Shown here: positions 9,476 to 19,087 of the stretch, piece after piece
Numbering within the stretch: position 1 is the first letter of the stretch
How the letters are laid out: every line of letters starts with the position of its first letter
Source: Nocardia sp. CDC159
GTDB lineage: Bacteria > Actinomycetota > Actinomycetes > Mycobacteriales > Mycobacteriaceae
Direction: 5' to 3'
Assembly: GCF_023740735.1 (NCBI RefSeq)
Contig: NZ_JAMRXH010000011.1
Coordinates: 62,001-126,000, forward strand
DNA: 64,000 nt
Position numbers and translations under genes: made by a program
Notes under the pieces: generated by a model
The model's database searches: none
Told to the model about the DNA's origin: nothing
Seen by the model: only the letters and a program-made list of their open reading frames with translations

Positions 9476-10369
9476 GTGGAACGCCCCCGACCGGCAGTGC
9501 GGGAATCTTTTAGGCACAGTGCACAATTCACCCGTACCGCCCTGGTGGGCGCTGTCGCACTGCTGAGCGTCGGCCTGCTGACGGGATGTGATTCCGTGGT
9601 CGGCATCGAGGGATCCGACTCACCGCAGCGACCGCGGGACACCCGCCCGCACACCGCCACCTCCATCGCGGCGGCCGTACCCTCGCCGGGCACCGCACCG
9701 GGCTACTCCTCGGTCACCGTCGCGCTGGCGACACCCGACCCGGCGGCCGCCGACGCGCTGACCCGCTGGGCGATGGATCTGCAGTCGGCGTCACCGCAGA
9801 CCCTGCAGAAGCGCTGCTGGACCATGGCGCCGCGCAATGTGGACTCCATGTACGCCGACAAGCAGGCGATCCTCGACGCCCTGCGCCAGGTCGGGGTGGA
9901 CGACGGCACCCGGATCGTGTGGCAGAACCCGCGCGCGGGGGTCAGTGTCGTCGCCCAGCGCACCGATATCGCGACCGGCTACGCCTGCCCGCGCGTCGTC
10001 CCCACCGGCGCGGAGGTCTTCGACGACGCCGACGCCCGGCATACCGTGCGCCGCTATCTGGCCCGGCTCACCGGTAATCCGATCGATCCGGCGGACAAGG
10101 AGACCACCCATCCGCTGGTCTGCGCGGCGGGCGTCGGCTGGGATCCCACCGGCGCCGGTCGCACCGCGGCCGCACCGCTGGCGAGCGCGCCCGGCAAACT
10201 CGGCCCGGTGCGCTCGTTCGTCGACGATTCGCTCACCTCGCAGCCGCTGCGCGGCGACTACACGACGGTGTCGGTCCCGGTCACCGGGGCGTCCGGCGCG
10301 CAACGCGAGCGGACCTTCACGCTGAAGTCGGGCGAGCGGGGTTACTGCATCGGCGACGTTTCCGCCTAA
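9476..10369 (+). CDS. Putative secreted lipoprotein of unknown function
   Basis: 297 aa from GTG 9476 (AGAGG about 9 bp upstream). A longish N-region precedes a hydrophobic stretch and lipobox LTGC (Cys about 38). A Pro/Thr/Arg-rich linker follows, then a soluble domain with several cysteines (KRCWTM, GYACPR, LVCAAG, GYCIGD) that could form disulfides outside the membrane. No family recognised. Divergent from the acyltransferase pair, 66 bp between starts. The frame is open far upstream antisense to the acyltransferase; that part is not coding. Confidence 0.8.
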   Translation: MERPRPAVRESFRHSAQFTRTALVGAVALLSVGLLTGCDSVVGIEGSDSPQRPRDTRPHTATSIAAAVPSPGTAPGYSSVTVALATPDPAAADALTRWAMDLQSASPQTLQKRCWTMAPRNVDSMYADKQAILDALRQVGVDDGTRIVWQNPRAGVSVVAQRTDIATGYACPRVVPTGAEVFDDADARHTVRRYLARLTGNPIDPADKETTHPLVCAAGVGWDPTGAGRTAAAPLASAPGKLGPVRSFVDDSLTSQPLRGDYTTVSVPVTGASGAQRERTFTLKSGERGYCIGDVSA

Positions 10370-10413
10370 CCGCTACCCTGGGTGGCTGGCAACGGTTCAG
10401 GAAGGGCTTCTTC

Positions 10414-11955
10414 GTGCAGATCACCAGCGTCGGACACGCCGGATTCCACATCCGCACCGCGGCCGGGACGATCCTCTGCGATCCCTGGGTCAACCCGGCG
10501 TACTTCGGCTCGTGGTTCCCGTTTCCGGACAACACCGGGCTGGACTGGGACGAGCTGGGCGACTGCGATTTCCTCTACGTCTCGCATCTGCACCGCGACC
10601 ACTTCGACGCGAAGAATCTCGCCGAGCACGTGAACAAGGACGCCACGGTCCTGCTGCCCGACTATCCGGTGCCGGACCTGAAGCGCGAGCTGGAGAAGCT
10701 GGGCTTCCACAAGTTCGTCGAGACCGAGGACTCGGTCAAGCACACCGTCACCGGTCCGGGCGGCGAGCTGGACATCATGATCATCGCGCTGCGCGCTCCC
10801 GCCGACGGCCCGATCGGCGACTCGGGCTTGGTCGTCTCGGACGGCGAGACCGTGTGCTTCAACATGAACGACGCGCGCCCGGTCGACATGGACGTACTGC
10901 ACGAGGCGTTCGGCCACATCGACATCCACCTGTTGCAGTACTCGGGCGCCATCTGGTACCCGATGGTCTACGACATCCCGAACCGCACCAAGGCCAACTT
11001 CGGCAAGCAGAAGCGCCAGCGCGGCATGGACCGGGCGCGCAGCTACATCGATCAGGTCGGCGCGACCTGGGTGGTGCCCTCGGCCGGTCCGCCCGTCTTC
11101 CTGGACGATGAGCTGCGCTATCTCAACGACACCGGCGACGGCGCGGAGACGGGCAATATCTTTCCCGACCAGATGGTGTTCCTCGAGGAGATGCGCCGCA
11201 ACGGTCACGAGGGCGGGGTGCTGATGATTCCGGGCTCGGTCGCCGATGTGCGTGGGCGCGAACTGGAGCTGTCGCACCCGTTCGATCCGGCCGAGATCTG
11301 GAACGACAAGGCCGCCTACATCGAGGATATGGCGCAGCGGATGGCCCCGGTGCTCGCGGCCGAGAAGGCCTCCTGGGCAACGGCGGACGGTCCGCTGCTG
11401 CCGCAGCTCAAGGAGCTGTTCGAGCCGATCATGGCGCAGAGCGATCTGATCTGCGACGGCATCGGCTATCCGGTCGGGCTGGTGCTCGGCGAGGAGACCG
11501 TGGTGCTGGACTTCCCCAAGCGCGTGGTCCGCGGCCCGATCGACGGTGAGGGCAAATACCGCTACGGTTTCCGCATCGATCCCCAGCTGGTTCGAACCGT
11601 ATTGCGGGACAACGAACCCGACTGGGTGAACACCATCTTCCTGTCCACCCGCTTCCAGGCCTGGCGGATCGGCGGCTACAACGAATTCCTCTACACCTTC
11701 TTCAAATGCCTGACCGACGAGCGCATCGCCTATGCCGACGGCTGGTTCGCCGAGGCGCACGACGATTCGGCCTCCACCGAACTCGCGGGCTGGGAGGTGC
11801 AGCGCCGCTGCCCGCATCTCAAGGCCGACCTGTCCAAATTCGGTGTGGTGGAAGGCACCACGCTCACCTGCAATCTGCACGGCTGGCAGTGGGATCTGGA
11901 GAGCGGACGCTGCAAGACCTCCAAGGGTCATGAGTTGCGGGCGCGCAAGCTCTAA
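10414..11955 (+). CDS. Metallo-beta-lactamase-fold hydrolase with C-terminal Rieske domain
   Basis: 513 aa. The N-terminal half is an UlaG-like metallo-beta-lactamase domain with metal motif HLHRDH in VSHLHRDHFDAKN. The last 80 residues carry a Rieske [2Fe-2S] site: CPH and, about 21 residues on, CNLH. The same two domains, in the opposite order, make up CMP-N-acetylneuraminate hydroxylase, so an oxygenase rather than hydrolase role is conceivable. Corresponds in position and architecture to Rv3818 of M. tuberculosis, whose function I do not know. GTG start with AGGAAGG. Its stop overlaps the convergent small gene by 4 bp. Confidence 0.88.
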   Translation: MQITSVGHAGFHIRTAAGTILCDPWVNPAYFGSWFPFPDNTGLDWDELGDCDFLYVSHLHRDHFDAKNLAEHVNKDATVLLPDYPVPDLKRELEKLGFHKFVETEDSVKHTVTGPGGELDIMIIALRAPADGPIGDSGLVVSDGETVCFNMNDARPVDMDVLHEAFGHIDIHLLQYSGAIWYPMVYDIPNRTKANFGKQKRQRGMDRARSYIDQVGATWVVPSAGPPVFLDDELRYLNDTGDGAETGNIFPDQMVFLEEMRRNGHEGGVLMIPGSVADVRGRELELSHPFDPAEIWNDKAAYIEDMAQRMAPVLAAEKASWATADGPLLPQLKELFEPIMAQSDLICDGIGYPVGLVLGEETVVLDFPKRVVRGPIDGEGKYRYGFRIDPQLVRTVLRDNEPDWVNTIFLSTRFQAWRIGGYNEFLYTFFKCLTDERIAYADGWFAEAHDDSASTELAGWEVQRRCPHLKADLSKFGVVEGTTLTCNLHGWQWDLESGRCKTSKGHELRARKL

Positions 11956-12290
11956 GCGGTGAGCTCGCGGGTGAGCTTCGACGACCACGGGCACCAGAAG
12001 CAGCCCGGCAGGAAGGCGCCGCACGCCTCGTCGAGGTGGTCCTCGACATAGGTGATGCTCGCATCGCACACCTCGATCGCCACGGTGAAGAAGGTGATCG
12101 TGTCCGGATCGAGGTGGAAGTCCCATTCCGGGTTGTAGTCGACCCGTTGTTTGCGAATGCGGCCCATGACGTGCACCGACATCTGCTCCTCACCGGAGAG
12201 GATGCGGCGCGCCTCGGCGATGCGCTGCTCATTGGTCAGCCGGATGACGAATTCCTTGCCGGAGTAATCGGTGAATGCGAAGTCCGCCAT
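11952..12290 (-). CDS. BP74-like small protein (annotated 'calmodulin-binding' in some actinobacteria)
   Basis: 112 aa from ATG 12290, which has GAGGTG at good spacing; a GTG at 12299 is the alternative. The sequence (FTDYSGKEFVIRL, HVMGRI, WDFHLDP, VEDHLDEACGAFLP, FWCPWSS) matches my memory of a conserved actinobacterial family related to the N-terminal domain of the Dictyostelium cell-adhesion protein BP74/CAD-1. No signal peptide. Many acidic residues and two Cys-containing aromatic patches; calcium binding is possible but not shown. Function unknown. Confidence 0.65.
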   Translation of the reverse strand: MADFAFTDYSGKEFVIRLTNEQRIAEARRILSGEEQMSVHVMGRIRKQRVDYNPEWDFHLDPDTITFFTVAIEVCDASITYVEDHLDEACGAFLPGCFWCPWSSKLTRELTA

Positions 12291-12480
12291 GGTTTTCACC
12301 TCGATGATTCGGCGGGGGAGAACGGGACATATCGATGGTAGATCCGGACAATCACCCTTGACGCCGAAAACGATTGCGCGGCAACATAATTGGAGAACCG
12401 ACCTGTATCTTTACGGATAACACGGACGTTCGGGTGAACCATCCGATTTTTCCGGACAAGCACCCTGATTCCGGCGGCGG

Positions 12481-13467
12481 TCACTGCCGCGCAACGGCTT
12501 CGGCCCGCCCGATCAGCTCCCGGATCGCCATGGCCCCGCGGGCGACCGGCGCCGCCACCCGCCCCTCGGCATCGATCAGCACCCCCGAGGGCGTGCCGCG
12601 CACCCGATACCGCAGCGCCGCCTCGTTACCCTGCTGAACCAGCACCGGAATCTCCCCCAGCCCCTGCCTGCGCCCCCACTCCGCATACTCGTCGACCGCA
12701 CCGTTGCCCACGACCGCGATCGTGAGCGCCCTCTGTGCCCGTACCCGCCAGCGCGGCAACTCCCGCGCCAGCGCCGCACACATCTCACACGCCGGATGCA
12801 CGAAGACCAGCAGCAGCTGACGACCGTTGCGCTGCAACGTTTCCAACGAGACCCGGCCGCCCCGGGTGTCGAGCAATTCGAATTCCGGCGCCACCGCCCC
12901 CACCGGCAGCCCCTCCGCGCCGAGCGTGGACAGCGCCTGCTCGTCCACCCGCCGCCGCAGCGCCCGCACCTCGCCGAACAGCAGCACCACCAGCGCCGCG
13001 AGCCCGGCCGCGACCGCCGTGCCGACCGCGCGCTCGACCGAAAGGCCCAGCGGCACCCGGGGATACCCGATCGATCCCGCCGTCACGAGCACGGCCATGG
13101 CGATCAGCACCCCGTTTCGAATCAGCGTCCGCCCGCCGATCGGCGCGCTCATCGCCCCGAAACAGGAGCAGGCGGGATGCTTCCCACGCCGCAGCAATCG
13201 CCCCACCGCGGCAGTGAACACCAGCAACAACACCAGCGCGAGCACCCCCGCTCCCACCCCTGCCCGGGGCAACAGCAGCCCGACCGCGAGCACCGCCTCG
13301 ACCACCGGCAGCACCCGAGCCGCCACCGGCGCCCATCGCACCGGCACCCCGAACTCCGCCATCGCCTGCCCGGTCCCGCTCCGATCCGCCCACTTCCCCC
13401 AGGCCGACAGTCCGAACACGCCCGCCAGGGCCAATCGCAGCACCCACACCCCGTATTCGATCAGCAT
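12481..13467 (-). CDS. MauE/DoxX-like membrane protein fused to a thioredoxin-fold domain
   Basis: About 328 aa. The N-terminal half is a four-to-five-helix MauE-type membrane unit with a membrane-side CSCFG motif. After a further helix and charged linker (LFGEVRALRRRVDEQ) comes a peroxiredoxin/TlpA-like thioredoxin fold with CxxC in HPACEMC and the cis-proline loop GTPSGV. Together these suggest electron transfer across the membrane to a thiol-disulfide domain, as in methylamine dehydrogenase maturation and VKOR/DsbD-like systems; the target is unknown. Start taken at ATG 13467, where the first helix begins; ATG 13485 is possible, and neither has a clear ribosome-binding site. Confidence 0.82.
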   Translation of the reverse strand: MLIEYGVWVLRLALAGVFGLSAWGKWADRSGTGQAMAEFGVPVRWAPVAARVLPVVEAVLAVGLLLPRAGVGAGVLALVLLLVFTAAVGRLLRRGKHPACSCFGAMSAPIGGRTLIRNGVLIAMAVLVTAGSIGYPRVPLGLSVERAVGTAVAAGLAALVVLLFGEVRALRRRVDEQALSTLGAEGLPVGAVAPEFELLDTRGGRVSLETLQRNGRQLLLVFVHPACEMCAALARELPRWRVRAQRALTIAVVGNGAVDEYAEWGRRQGLGEIPVLVQQGNEAALRYRVRGTPSGVLIDAEGRVAAPVARGAMAIRELIGRAEAVARQ

Positions 13468-13527
13468 GTCCGCACGATGACACATCGCCCGGCCGCCGAA
13501 AGGGGAACGGCGGCACGACTTTCGCGA

Positions 13528-14553
13528 TCACCCCTGCCGGGCGCGCTCCAGAACTCGCAGCGCCGCAACGGCATCGCCCGGATCCACGGGCACCGGCGCG
13601 CCCTCGAGCAGCGCATCGGCCATACCCGCGTAGAACGCCGGATAGTCACCGGGCTCGCTGGGGATCTGCCGGGTATCGCCTTCGACGCCGAGCAGGCCCC
13701 AGGCCTCGGGTTCGACAGTGCCCCAGGGCTTTCCGTCGTCGGGGCGGCGGCCCGAGCGCAGGGCGGCCTCCTGTGGGTCCAGGCCGTAGCAGAGGTAGCC
13801 GCTTTCGGCGCCCAGCACGCGGAACCGCGGTCCCAGTTGGGGAGCGACGGCGCTCATCCACAGGTGCGAGCGCACGCCCGAGGCGTGGGTGAGCGCCAGG
13901 AACGCGTCGTCGTCCGCGCGCACCTCCGCGCGGCGGGAGTCCAGTTCGCCGTAGACCTCGGTGACCGGACCGAACAGGTGTAACGCCTGGTCGACCAGGT
14001 GGCTGCCCAGGTCGTAGAGGATGCCCGCGCCCTCGGCCGCGTCGCCGACCTCACGCCAGCCGCCCTTGCTCACCGGCCGCCAGCGCTCGAAGCGGGATTC
14101 GAAGCGACGCACCTCGCCCAGCTCGCCATCGCCGATCAACCGGCGAATGGTGCGGAAGTCGCTGTCCCAGCGGCGGTTCTGGAATACGCTCAGCGCCAGC
14201 CCGGCCCGTCGCGCCGCGGCGATCACCCGCTCCCCCTCGGCGGCCGTCAGCGCGAACGGCTTGTCCACCACCACCGGCAGCCCGGCCGCCAGCGCCTGTT
14301 CCGCCAGCGGGACATGGGTGCGATTCGGCGTCGCGACGACCGCGAGATCGATGCCGGTGGGATCGGCGAACAGTTCGTCGGCCGAGGCGAGAACGCGTAC
14401 GCCGGGATGCTCGCGACGGGCCTGGTCCGCCCGCTCCGCCGAGGAGGTCACCACGGCCGCGACCCGCATGCGCGGCTCGGCGGCGATCAGCGGCGCGTGA
14501 AAGACCGAGCCCGCCAGCCCGTACCCGAGGACGGCGACGTTGAGCGTTGACAT
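13528..14553 (-). CDS. Gfo/Idh/MocA family oxidoreductase
   Basis: 341-aa NAD(P)-dependent dehydrogenase. The N-terminal Rossmann motif is GYGLAGSVFH, followed by the ATPNRTH strand end and the catalytic-loop lysine in VVVDKPFA (family EKP). The C-terminal alpha/beta domain contains the conserved DLGSHLVDQ, whose His is the usual active-site residue. Substrates of this family are usually sugars or polyols. ATG start with AAAGGGTG upstream. Gene order gives no hint of substrate. Confidence 0.9.
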   Translation of the reverse strand: MSTLNVAVLGYGLAGSVFHAPLIAAEPRMRVAAVVTSSAERADQARREHPGVRVLASADELFADPTGIDLAVVATPNRTHVPLAEQALAAGLPVVVDKPFALTAAEGERVIAAARRAGLALSVFQNRRWDSDFRTIRRLIGDGELGEVRRFESRFERWRPVSKGGWREVGDAAEGAGILYDLGSHLVDQALHLFGPVTEVYGELDSRRAEVRADDDAFLALTHASGVRSHLWMSAVAPQLGPRFRVLGAESGYLCYGLDPQEAALRSGRRPDDGKPWGTVEPEAWGLLGVEGDTRQIPSEPGDYPAFYAGMADALLEGAPVPVDPGDAVAALRVLERARQG

Positions 14554-14625
14554 ATCACCCTTTCTGCCCGCTGATCGGCTACCGAAAACATTCTCATCCG
14601 GTAGCTCGCGGACCTTCGGGGTGGG

Positions 14626-16473
14626 TCAGTTGCGGCCCGGATCGTCCATCGGAATCCAGCCGTTGCCGGAGTACTCCCGCTCCGGAGCACCCGCGCCGAC
14701 CAGCCCGCGCGACTCGTTGAGGTCGCTGATCAACGCCGAGACCGGATGCGAATCGCTGTAGTGGTAGCCCTGGGCGAGGGCGAAGCCGAGCTCGGTGAGC
14801 ACCGCCGCCTGATATTCGGTCTCCACGCCCTCGGCGATGACCTGCAGGTCCAGCGATTTACTCAGCGCCGCGATGACTCCGAGCAGCGGCGGAGCCGGGG
14901 AATCGGAGCGGATGGCCGCGACGAAGGACTGATCGACCTTGAGGATGTCGCTGGGGATGGTGGCCAGGCGGCTCAGCGAGGAGTAGCCGGTGCCGAAGTC
15001 GTCGATGGCGATTCGCACACCGCGCTCGCGCAGCTTGTTCAGATTGCCGATGGCGGTCTGGGATTCGGCGGCCAGCTCGCTCTCGGTCACCTCCAGCACC
15101 AATTGCTCGGCGGGCCAGCCGGTATCGGCCAGGATGCCGGAAACCCGCTCGGCGTAATCGGATTCGGCCAGTTCGAGGCCGCTCACATTTACGTTGAGCG
15201 TGAGATCGAGCTGGGCGAAGGTCTCCTGCAGGCGCGCGGCGTCGGCGCAGGCGCGCCGCAGCACGAGCTCGTCCAGATCGGAAATGAGGTCGTACTCCTC
15301 GGCGACCCGAATCAGCCCCTCGGTGGTGACATCCGGTTGGGCGCTGGACGACCAGCGCAGCAGGGCCTCCACGCCGACGGCCTTGGCGCCGCCCTCGCTC
15401 AGGCTCACGATGGGCTGATAGTGCACGTCCAAAGCGCCGCTGTCGATCGCCTCGCGCAGCTCCACGGCCAGCGGCAGCTGCCGCGAGGACTCCAGCACCG
15501 TCCGATTGCGTCCGGCCTGCTTGGCTCGATACAGGCCCACGTCGGCGCGGCTCACCAGCAGGGAGCCCGACTCGCCCGGCTGCCACGAGGTGACACCCGC
15601 CGAACAGCCCGTGGTGACCGCGGCCCGCAGTTGCTCGGTGAGCAGAATCGCGGCCTGTTCGGTGGTGTTGGGCAACAGCAGTGCGAACGCGTCGCCGCCG
15701 TAGCGGGCCAGACGCTGATCGGGCTGGAGCAGTTTCTGCCAGGCGTCGGCCACCCGCTGCAGCACCGCGTCACCCGCGCGATGACCGAGATGGTCGTTGA
15801 TCTTCTGGAAGCGATCGAGATCGACGAGCACCAGCGCCAGCCCCTGTCCGGTCCGGGTGGCGTGCGCGATCGCGCCGTTGAGCGCCCGATCGAAGCCGCG
15901 CCGGTTCAGCAATCCGGTGAGCACATCGATATCGGCGTCGGAGGCCATCCGGGTCAGGATGCCGACCACGATGCCCACGCCCACGGTCACCCCGGCCGGA
16001 ATCATGCCCGACCACCACGGCAGTCCGCGCGAGGGCACCACCCATAAGCACAGCACCACCGCGAACGCCACATGCGCCGCAACCCATTGCCAGGCAAAGA
16101 AGATCGCGGCATCGCAGGCGATGAACACGTAGAACGCCGCCAGGCTGATCGCGCCGACGGTATTCGGAAACCAGTGCACCGCAACGGTCACCAGCACGGT
16201 GGCGACGGCGACGTACCCGTGGTGAATCGAATGCGGCAGCCGCGGACCCCAGATCAGCAGGCTGATGCCCAGTACCAGTGCCGTCGCGGCGGCGATGCCG
16301 ACCAGCGGGCGATTACCCTCGTTGCCCGGGGCGACGGCAGTGATGAGCAGGCCCAGCACACCACCCATGACGTAGAACGCTCCGGTGGTTCGTGCCATGA
16401 CCATTGCCGTCGCCAGCGCCGATGCGGCCCGCACTCGCGTGCGGGTATCGCCGCGAGACCCGATTCCTCGCAC
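14626..16473 (-). CDS. Membrane GGDEF/EAL protein; predicted c-di-GMP phosphodiesterase
   Basis: 615 aa. The N-terminal ~190 residues hold six or more hydrophobic helices. A GGDEF domain follows, but its signature is GGDAF, lacking the catalytic glutamate, so cyclase activity is doubtful. The C-terminal EAL domain looks intact: EALLRW, NVNVSGLEL, LEVTESEL, DDFGTGYSSL, KVDQSF and EGVE are all present. Predicted to hydrolyse cyclic di-GMP, with the GGDEF part perhaps sensing GTP. Stands alone between an oxidoreductase and serS. Start at GTG 16473 precedes the first helix. Confidence 0.9.
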   Translation of the reverse strand: MRGIGSRGDTRTRVRAASALATAMVMARTTGAFYVMGGVLGLLITAVAPGNEGNRPLVGIAAATALVLGISLLIWGPRLPHSIHHGYVAVATVLVTVAVHWFPNTVGAISLAAFYVFIACDAAIFFAWQWVAAHVAFAVVLCLWVVPSRGLPWWSGMIPAGVTVGVGIVVGILTRMASDADIDVLTGLLNRRGFDRALNGAIAHATRTGQGLALVLVDLDRFQKINDHLGHRAGDAVLQRVADAWQKLLQPDQRLARYGGDAFALLLPNTTEQAAILLTEQLRAAVTTGCSAGVTSWQPGESGSLLVSRADVGLYRAKQAGRNRTVLESSRQLPLAVELREAIDSGALDVHYQPIVSLSEGGAKAVGVEALLRWSSSAQPDVTTEGLIRVAEEYDLISDLDELVLRRACADAARLQETFAQLDLTLNVNVSGLELAESDYAERVSGILADTGWPAEQLVLEVTESELAAESQTAIGNLNKLRERGVRIAIDDFGTGYSSLSRLATIPSDILKVDQSFVAAIRSDSPAPPLLGVIAALSKSLDLQVIAEGVETEYQAAVLTELGFALAQGYHYSDSHPVSALISDLNESRGLVGAGAPEREYSGNGWIPMDDPGRN

Positions 16474-16620
16474 GGTGCATAGCCTAGAGCCAACCGACCT
16501 GAGCAGTAGTCACATCCGCAGGAATCGACCGGCAAAGTCGCGGATTCGCCTGCTCGGCAGCGCACCGGCCGCCGCATGGTCGCTATGTCCGTAGCGACCG
16601 GATTGCTCGCGAATTATCAG

Positions 16621-17883
16621 TTACCGCAACGGTTCCAGGACCTCACGCCCGACGAATGGGACGAGTGCGGCGGGCACCCGCACCGAACCGTCGGCCTGCT
16701 GATGGTTCTCCCACAGCGCGACCAGCCAGCGCGTGGTCGCCAGCGTGCCGTTGAGGGTGGCGGCGATCTGCGGCTTGCCGTTCTCGTCGCGATAGCGCAC
16801 CGACAGCCGGCGGGCCTGGAAGGTGGTGCAATTCGAGGTCGAGGTGAGCTCACGGTAGGTCTGCTGGCTGGGTACCCAAGCCTCGCAATCGAATTTGCGG
16901 GCGGCCGAGCTGCCCAGATCGCCCGCGGCCACATCGATCACCCGGTACGGCACCTCGAGCGCGGCGAGCATGTCCTTCTCCCAGTCCAGCAGCCGTCGAT
17001 GCTCGGCATCGGCGTCCTCGGGCCTGCAGTAGACGAACATCTCGACCTTGTCGAACTGGTGCACGCGGATGATGCCGCGGGTGTCCTTGCCGTAGCTGCC
17101 CGCCTCGCGCCGGAAGCACGACGACCAGCCCGCGTACCGCTTGGGTCCCGCACTCAGATCGAGGATCTCCCCGGAGTGGTAACCGGCCAGCGGCACCTCC
17201 GAGGTGCCGACCAGATACAGATCGTCGTCGGCGAGGTGGTAGACCTCGGCGGCGTGCTGGCCCAGGAATCCGGTGCCCGCCATGATCTCCGGGCGCACCA
17301 GCACCGGCGGGATCATCATGGTGAATCCGTTGGCCACCGCGCGCTGCGCGGCCAGCTGCAGCAGGCCCAGCTGCAGCAGCGCGCCGTAGCCGGTCAGGAA
17401 GTAGAACCGCGAGCCGGACACCTTGGCGCCGCGCTCCATATCCACCAGGCCCAGCGCCTCGCCCAGTTCCAGGTGGTCCTTCGGCTCGAAGTCGAACTGC
17501 CGCGGCGTGCCCACCGTTTCGAGCACGACGTAATCGTCCTCGCCGCCCGCGGGCGCGCCCTGCTGCACCACATTGGAGATGGCGCGGTGCGCGGCGTCGA
17601 GTTCGGCGTCGGCGACGCCCTCGGCGGCCTCGGCCTCCTTCACCTGGGCCGAGAGCTCCCGCCCCTGCGCCAGCAGCGCGGGCCGCTCGTCCGGGGACGC
17701 CTTGCCGACCCGCTTGCCCAGCTCCTTCTGAGCGGCGCGCAGGTTGTCGGCGGTCGCCACCGCGGCGCGGCGCGCCTCGTCGGCCGCCAGCAGGGCGTCC
17801 ACCAGGGCCGGGTCCTCGCCGCGGGCTCGCTGGGAGGCACGCACGGCGTCCGGGTTCTCGCGCAGGAATCGCAGGTCGATCAC
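16621..17883 (-). CDS. serS: Seryl-tRNA synthetase
   Basis: 420 aa. Charges tRNA-Ser with serine. The N-terminal coiled-coil tRNA-binding arm (about residues 25-105) is rich in Ala/Glu/Lys/Arg; class II motif 2 is FRREAGSYGKDTRG and motif 3 is LNGTLATTRWLVALWENHQ. The start is GTG 17883, giving the typical IDLRFLRENPD beginning; the open frame continues upstream without similarity. Only a weak ribosome-binding site is visible. Divergent from the septum-formation gene exactly as serS (Rv3834c) is from Rv3835 in M. tuberculosis. Confidence 0.97.
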   Translation of the reverse strand: MIDLRFLRENPDAVRASQRARGEDPALVDALLAADEARRAAVATADNLRAAQKELGKRVGKASPDERPALLAQGRELSAQVKEAEAAEGVADAELDAAHRAISNVVQQGAPAGGEDDYVVLETVGTPRQFDFEPKDHLELGEALGLVDMERGAKVSGSRFYFLTGYGALLQLGLLQLAAQRAVANGFTMMIPPVLVRPEIMAGTGFLGQHAAEVYHLADDDLYLVGTSEVPLAGYHSGEILDLSAGPKRYAGWSSCFRREAGSYGKDTRGIIRVHQFDKVEMFVYCRPEDADAEHRRLLDWEKDMLAALEVPYRVIDVAAGDLGSSAARKFDCEAWVPSQQTYRELTSTSNCTTFQARRLSVRYRDENGKPQIAATLNGTLATTRWLVALWENHQQADGSVRVPAALVPFVGREVLEPLR

Positions 17884-17972
17884 GAGCAGCCAGCCTATTA
17901 CCCGGGCTCGCCGTCCGGCGATCCGGATCCGATCGTGGCGGCGCCCGCCGCGCGCTGCCATCATGGAGCGCG

Positions 17973-19082
17973 ATGTCCTCCCACGATGTGCCGTCCCAGG
18001 AGCCCGAATCCGGAACCGAGCCACCGGCCGGTCCCGATTCGCCGACGTCCCCGACCCCGCGCGGCCCGGCCGGGCGGGTCCACCTGCCCGCGCACAAGCT
18101 GCGCTGGGGTCTGCTGGCCGTGGCCATCGGTGCGGTGGTCGCGGCGCTGGTGACGCTGTCCATATCCGGCTTCCGCAGCAAGAACGGGCTCGAGGCGCAC
18201 GATCCGGGCGGGCCGCCGCCGACCGGGCGGGCCAACTCCGCCTTCGGCACCGCGCGCTCGGGTGACTGCCTGACCTGGAGCAATCCCAAGACGCTGGATC
18301 TGAACAAGGTCAACTGCGCGGACAAGCACCTGTTCGAGGTCACTGCGGATATCGACCTGAGCGCGTATCCGGGCCGCGAATTCGGGCCGGGCTCCCGCTT
18401 CCCCGACTCGCTGCGCTTCGCCGAACTGCGCGACGAGCACTGCACGCCCGCGGCGGCGGCCTACCTTGGCGGGCGGCTCGACCCGCGCGGCCGATTCGTG
18501 GTGGGCATGATCAACCCGGGCGAACCGGGCTGGCGCAACGGCGACCGCACCATCCGATGTGGGCTGCAACTGGTCAGCGCGACCGGCAACGCGACCCAGC
18601 AGACCGTCGGCCGGGTCCGCGACAGCGATCAGTCGCGGACCTTCGATCCGGGTACGTGCGTCGGCATCAACCAGAGCCTGCCCACCAACGAACCGGTCGA
18701 CTGCGCGAAACCGCATGCCTACGAGGTCATGTCGGTGGTCGACCTGGGCGCGCACTTCACCGGCGGCCCGCCGAACAACGGCGACCAGGACAAGTTCATG
18801 CAGGACGAATGCGCGCGGGCGGCGGGCGACTATCTGGGCGGCCAGGACGCGCTGATCAACAAGACGCTCACCATCTTCTGGGACAACCTTGACGCGCGCA
18901 GCTGGCTGGTCGGCAGCAAGAAGCTGAACTGCCTGGTGGGCAAGGGTTCTCAGGATGGGTTCGCGACGATCACCGGTTCGGCCAAGGGCGACATCCTGAT
19001 CGACGGCCAGGCCCCGGTGCCGCCGCCCAACTCCGGGCGTTCCACTCCGGCCCCGCTGCCGGGCGCCGCGCCGCCGCGGTAG
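17973..19082 (+). CDS. Septum-formation family membrane protein (Rv3835-like)
   Basis: 369 aa. A cytoplasmic Pro/Ser/Glu-rich tail (residues 1-45) is followed by one transmembrane helix (about 48-70) and a large extracytoplasmic region with two copies of a cysteine-containing repeat: GDCLTW...VNCADKHLFEVT and GTCVGI...VDCAKPHAYEVM, the hallmark of the actinobacterial Septum_form domain. The C-terminus is Pro-rich. ATG start. The next gene follows 6 bp downstream, so they form a two-gene operon. Role in division is inferred from the family name only. Confidence 0.88.
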   Translation: MSSHDVPSQEPESGTEPPAGPDSPTSPTPRGPAGRVHLPAHKLRWGLLAVAIGAVVAALVTLSISGFRSKNGLEAHDPGGPPPTGRANSAFGTARSGDCLTWSNPKTLDLNKVNCADKHLFEVTADIDLSAYPGREFGPGSRFPDSLRFAELRDEHCTPAAAAYLGGRLDPRGRFVVGMINPGEPGWRNGDRTIRCGLQLVSATGNATQQTVGRVRDSDQSRTFDPGTCVGINQSLPTNEPVDCAKPHAYEVMSVVDLGAHFTGGPPNNGDQDKFMQDECARAAGDYLGGQDALINKTLTIFWDNLDARSWLVGSKKLNCLVGKGSQDGFATITGSAKGDILIDGQAPVPPPNSGRSTPAPLPGAAPPR

Positions 19083-19087
19083 TCGCC

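Noticed and set aside
17884..17972. T-box leader for serS
   Set aside because: The serS-septum gene interval is only 89 bp and no T-box consensus is visible.
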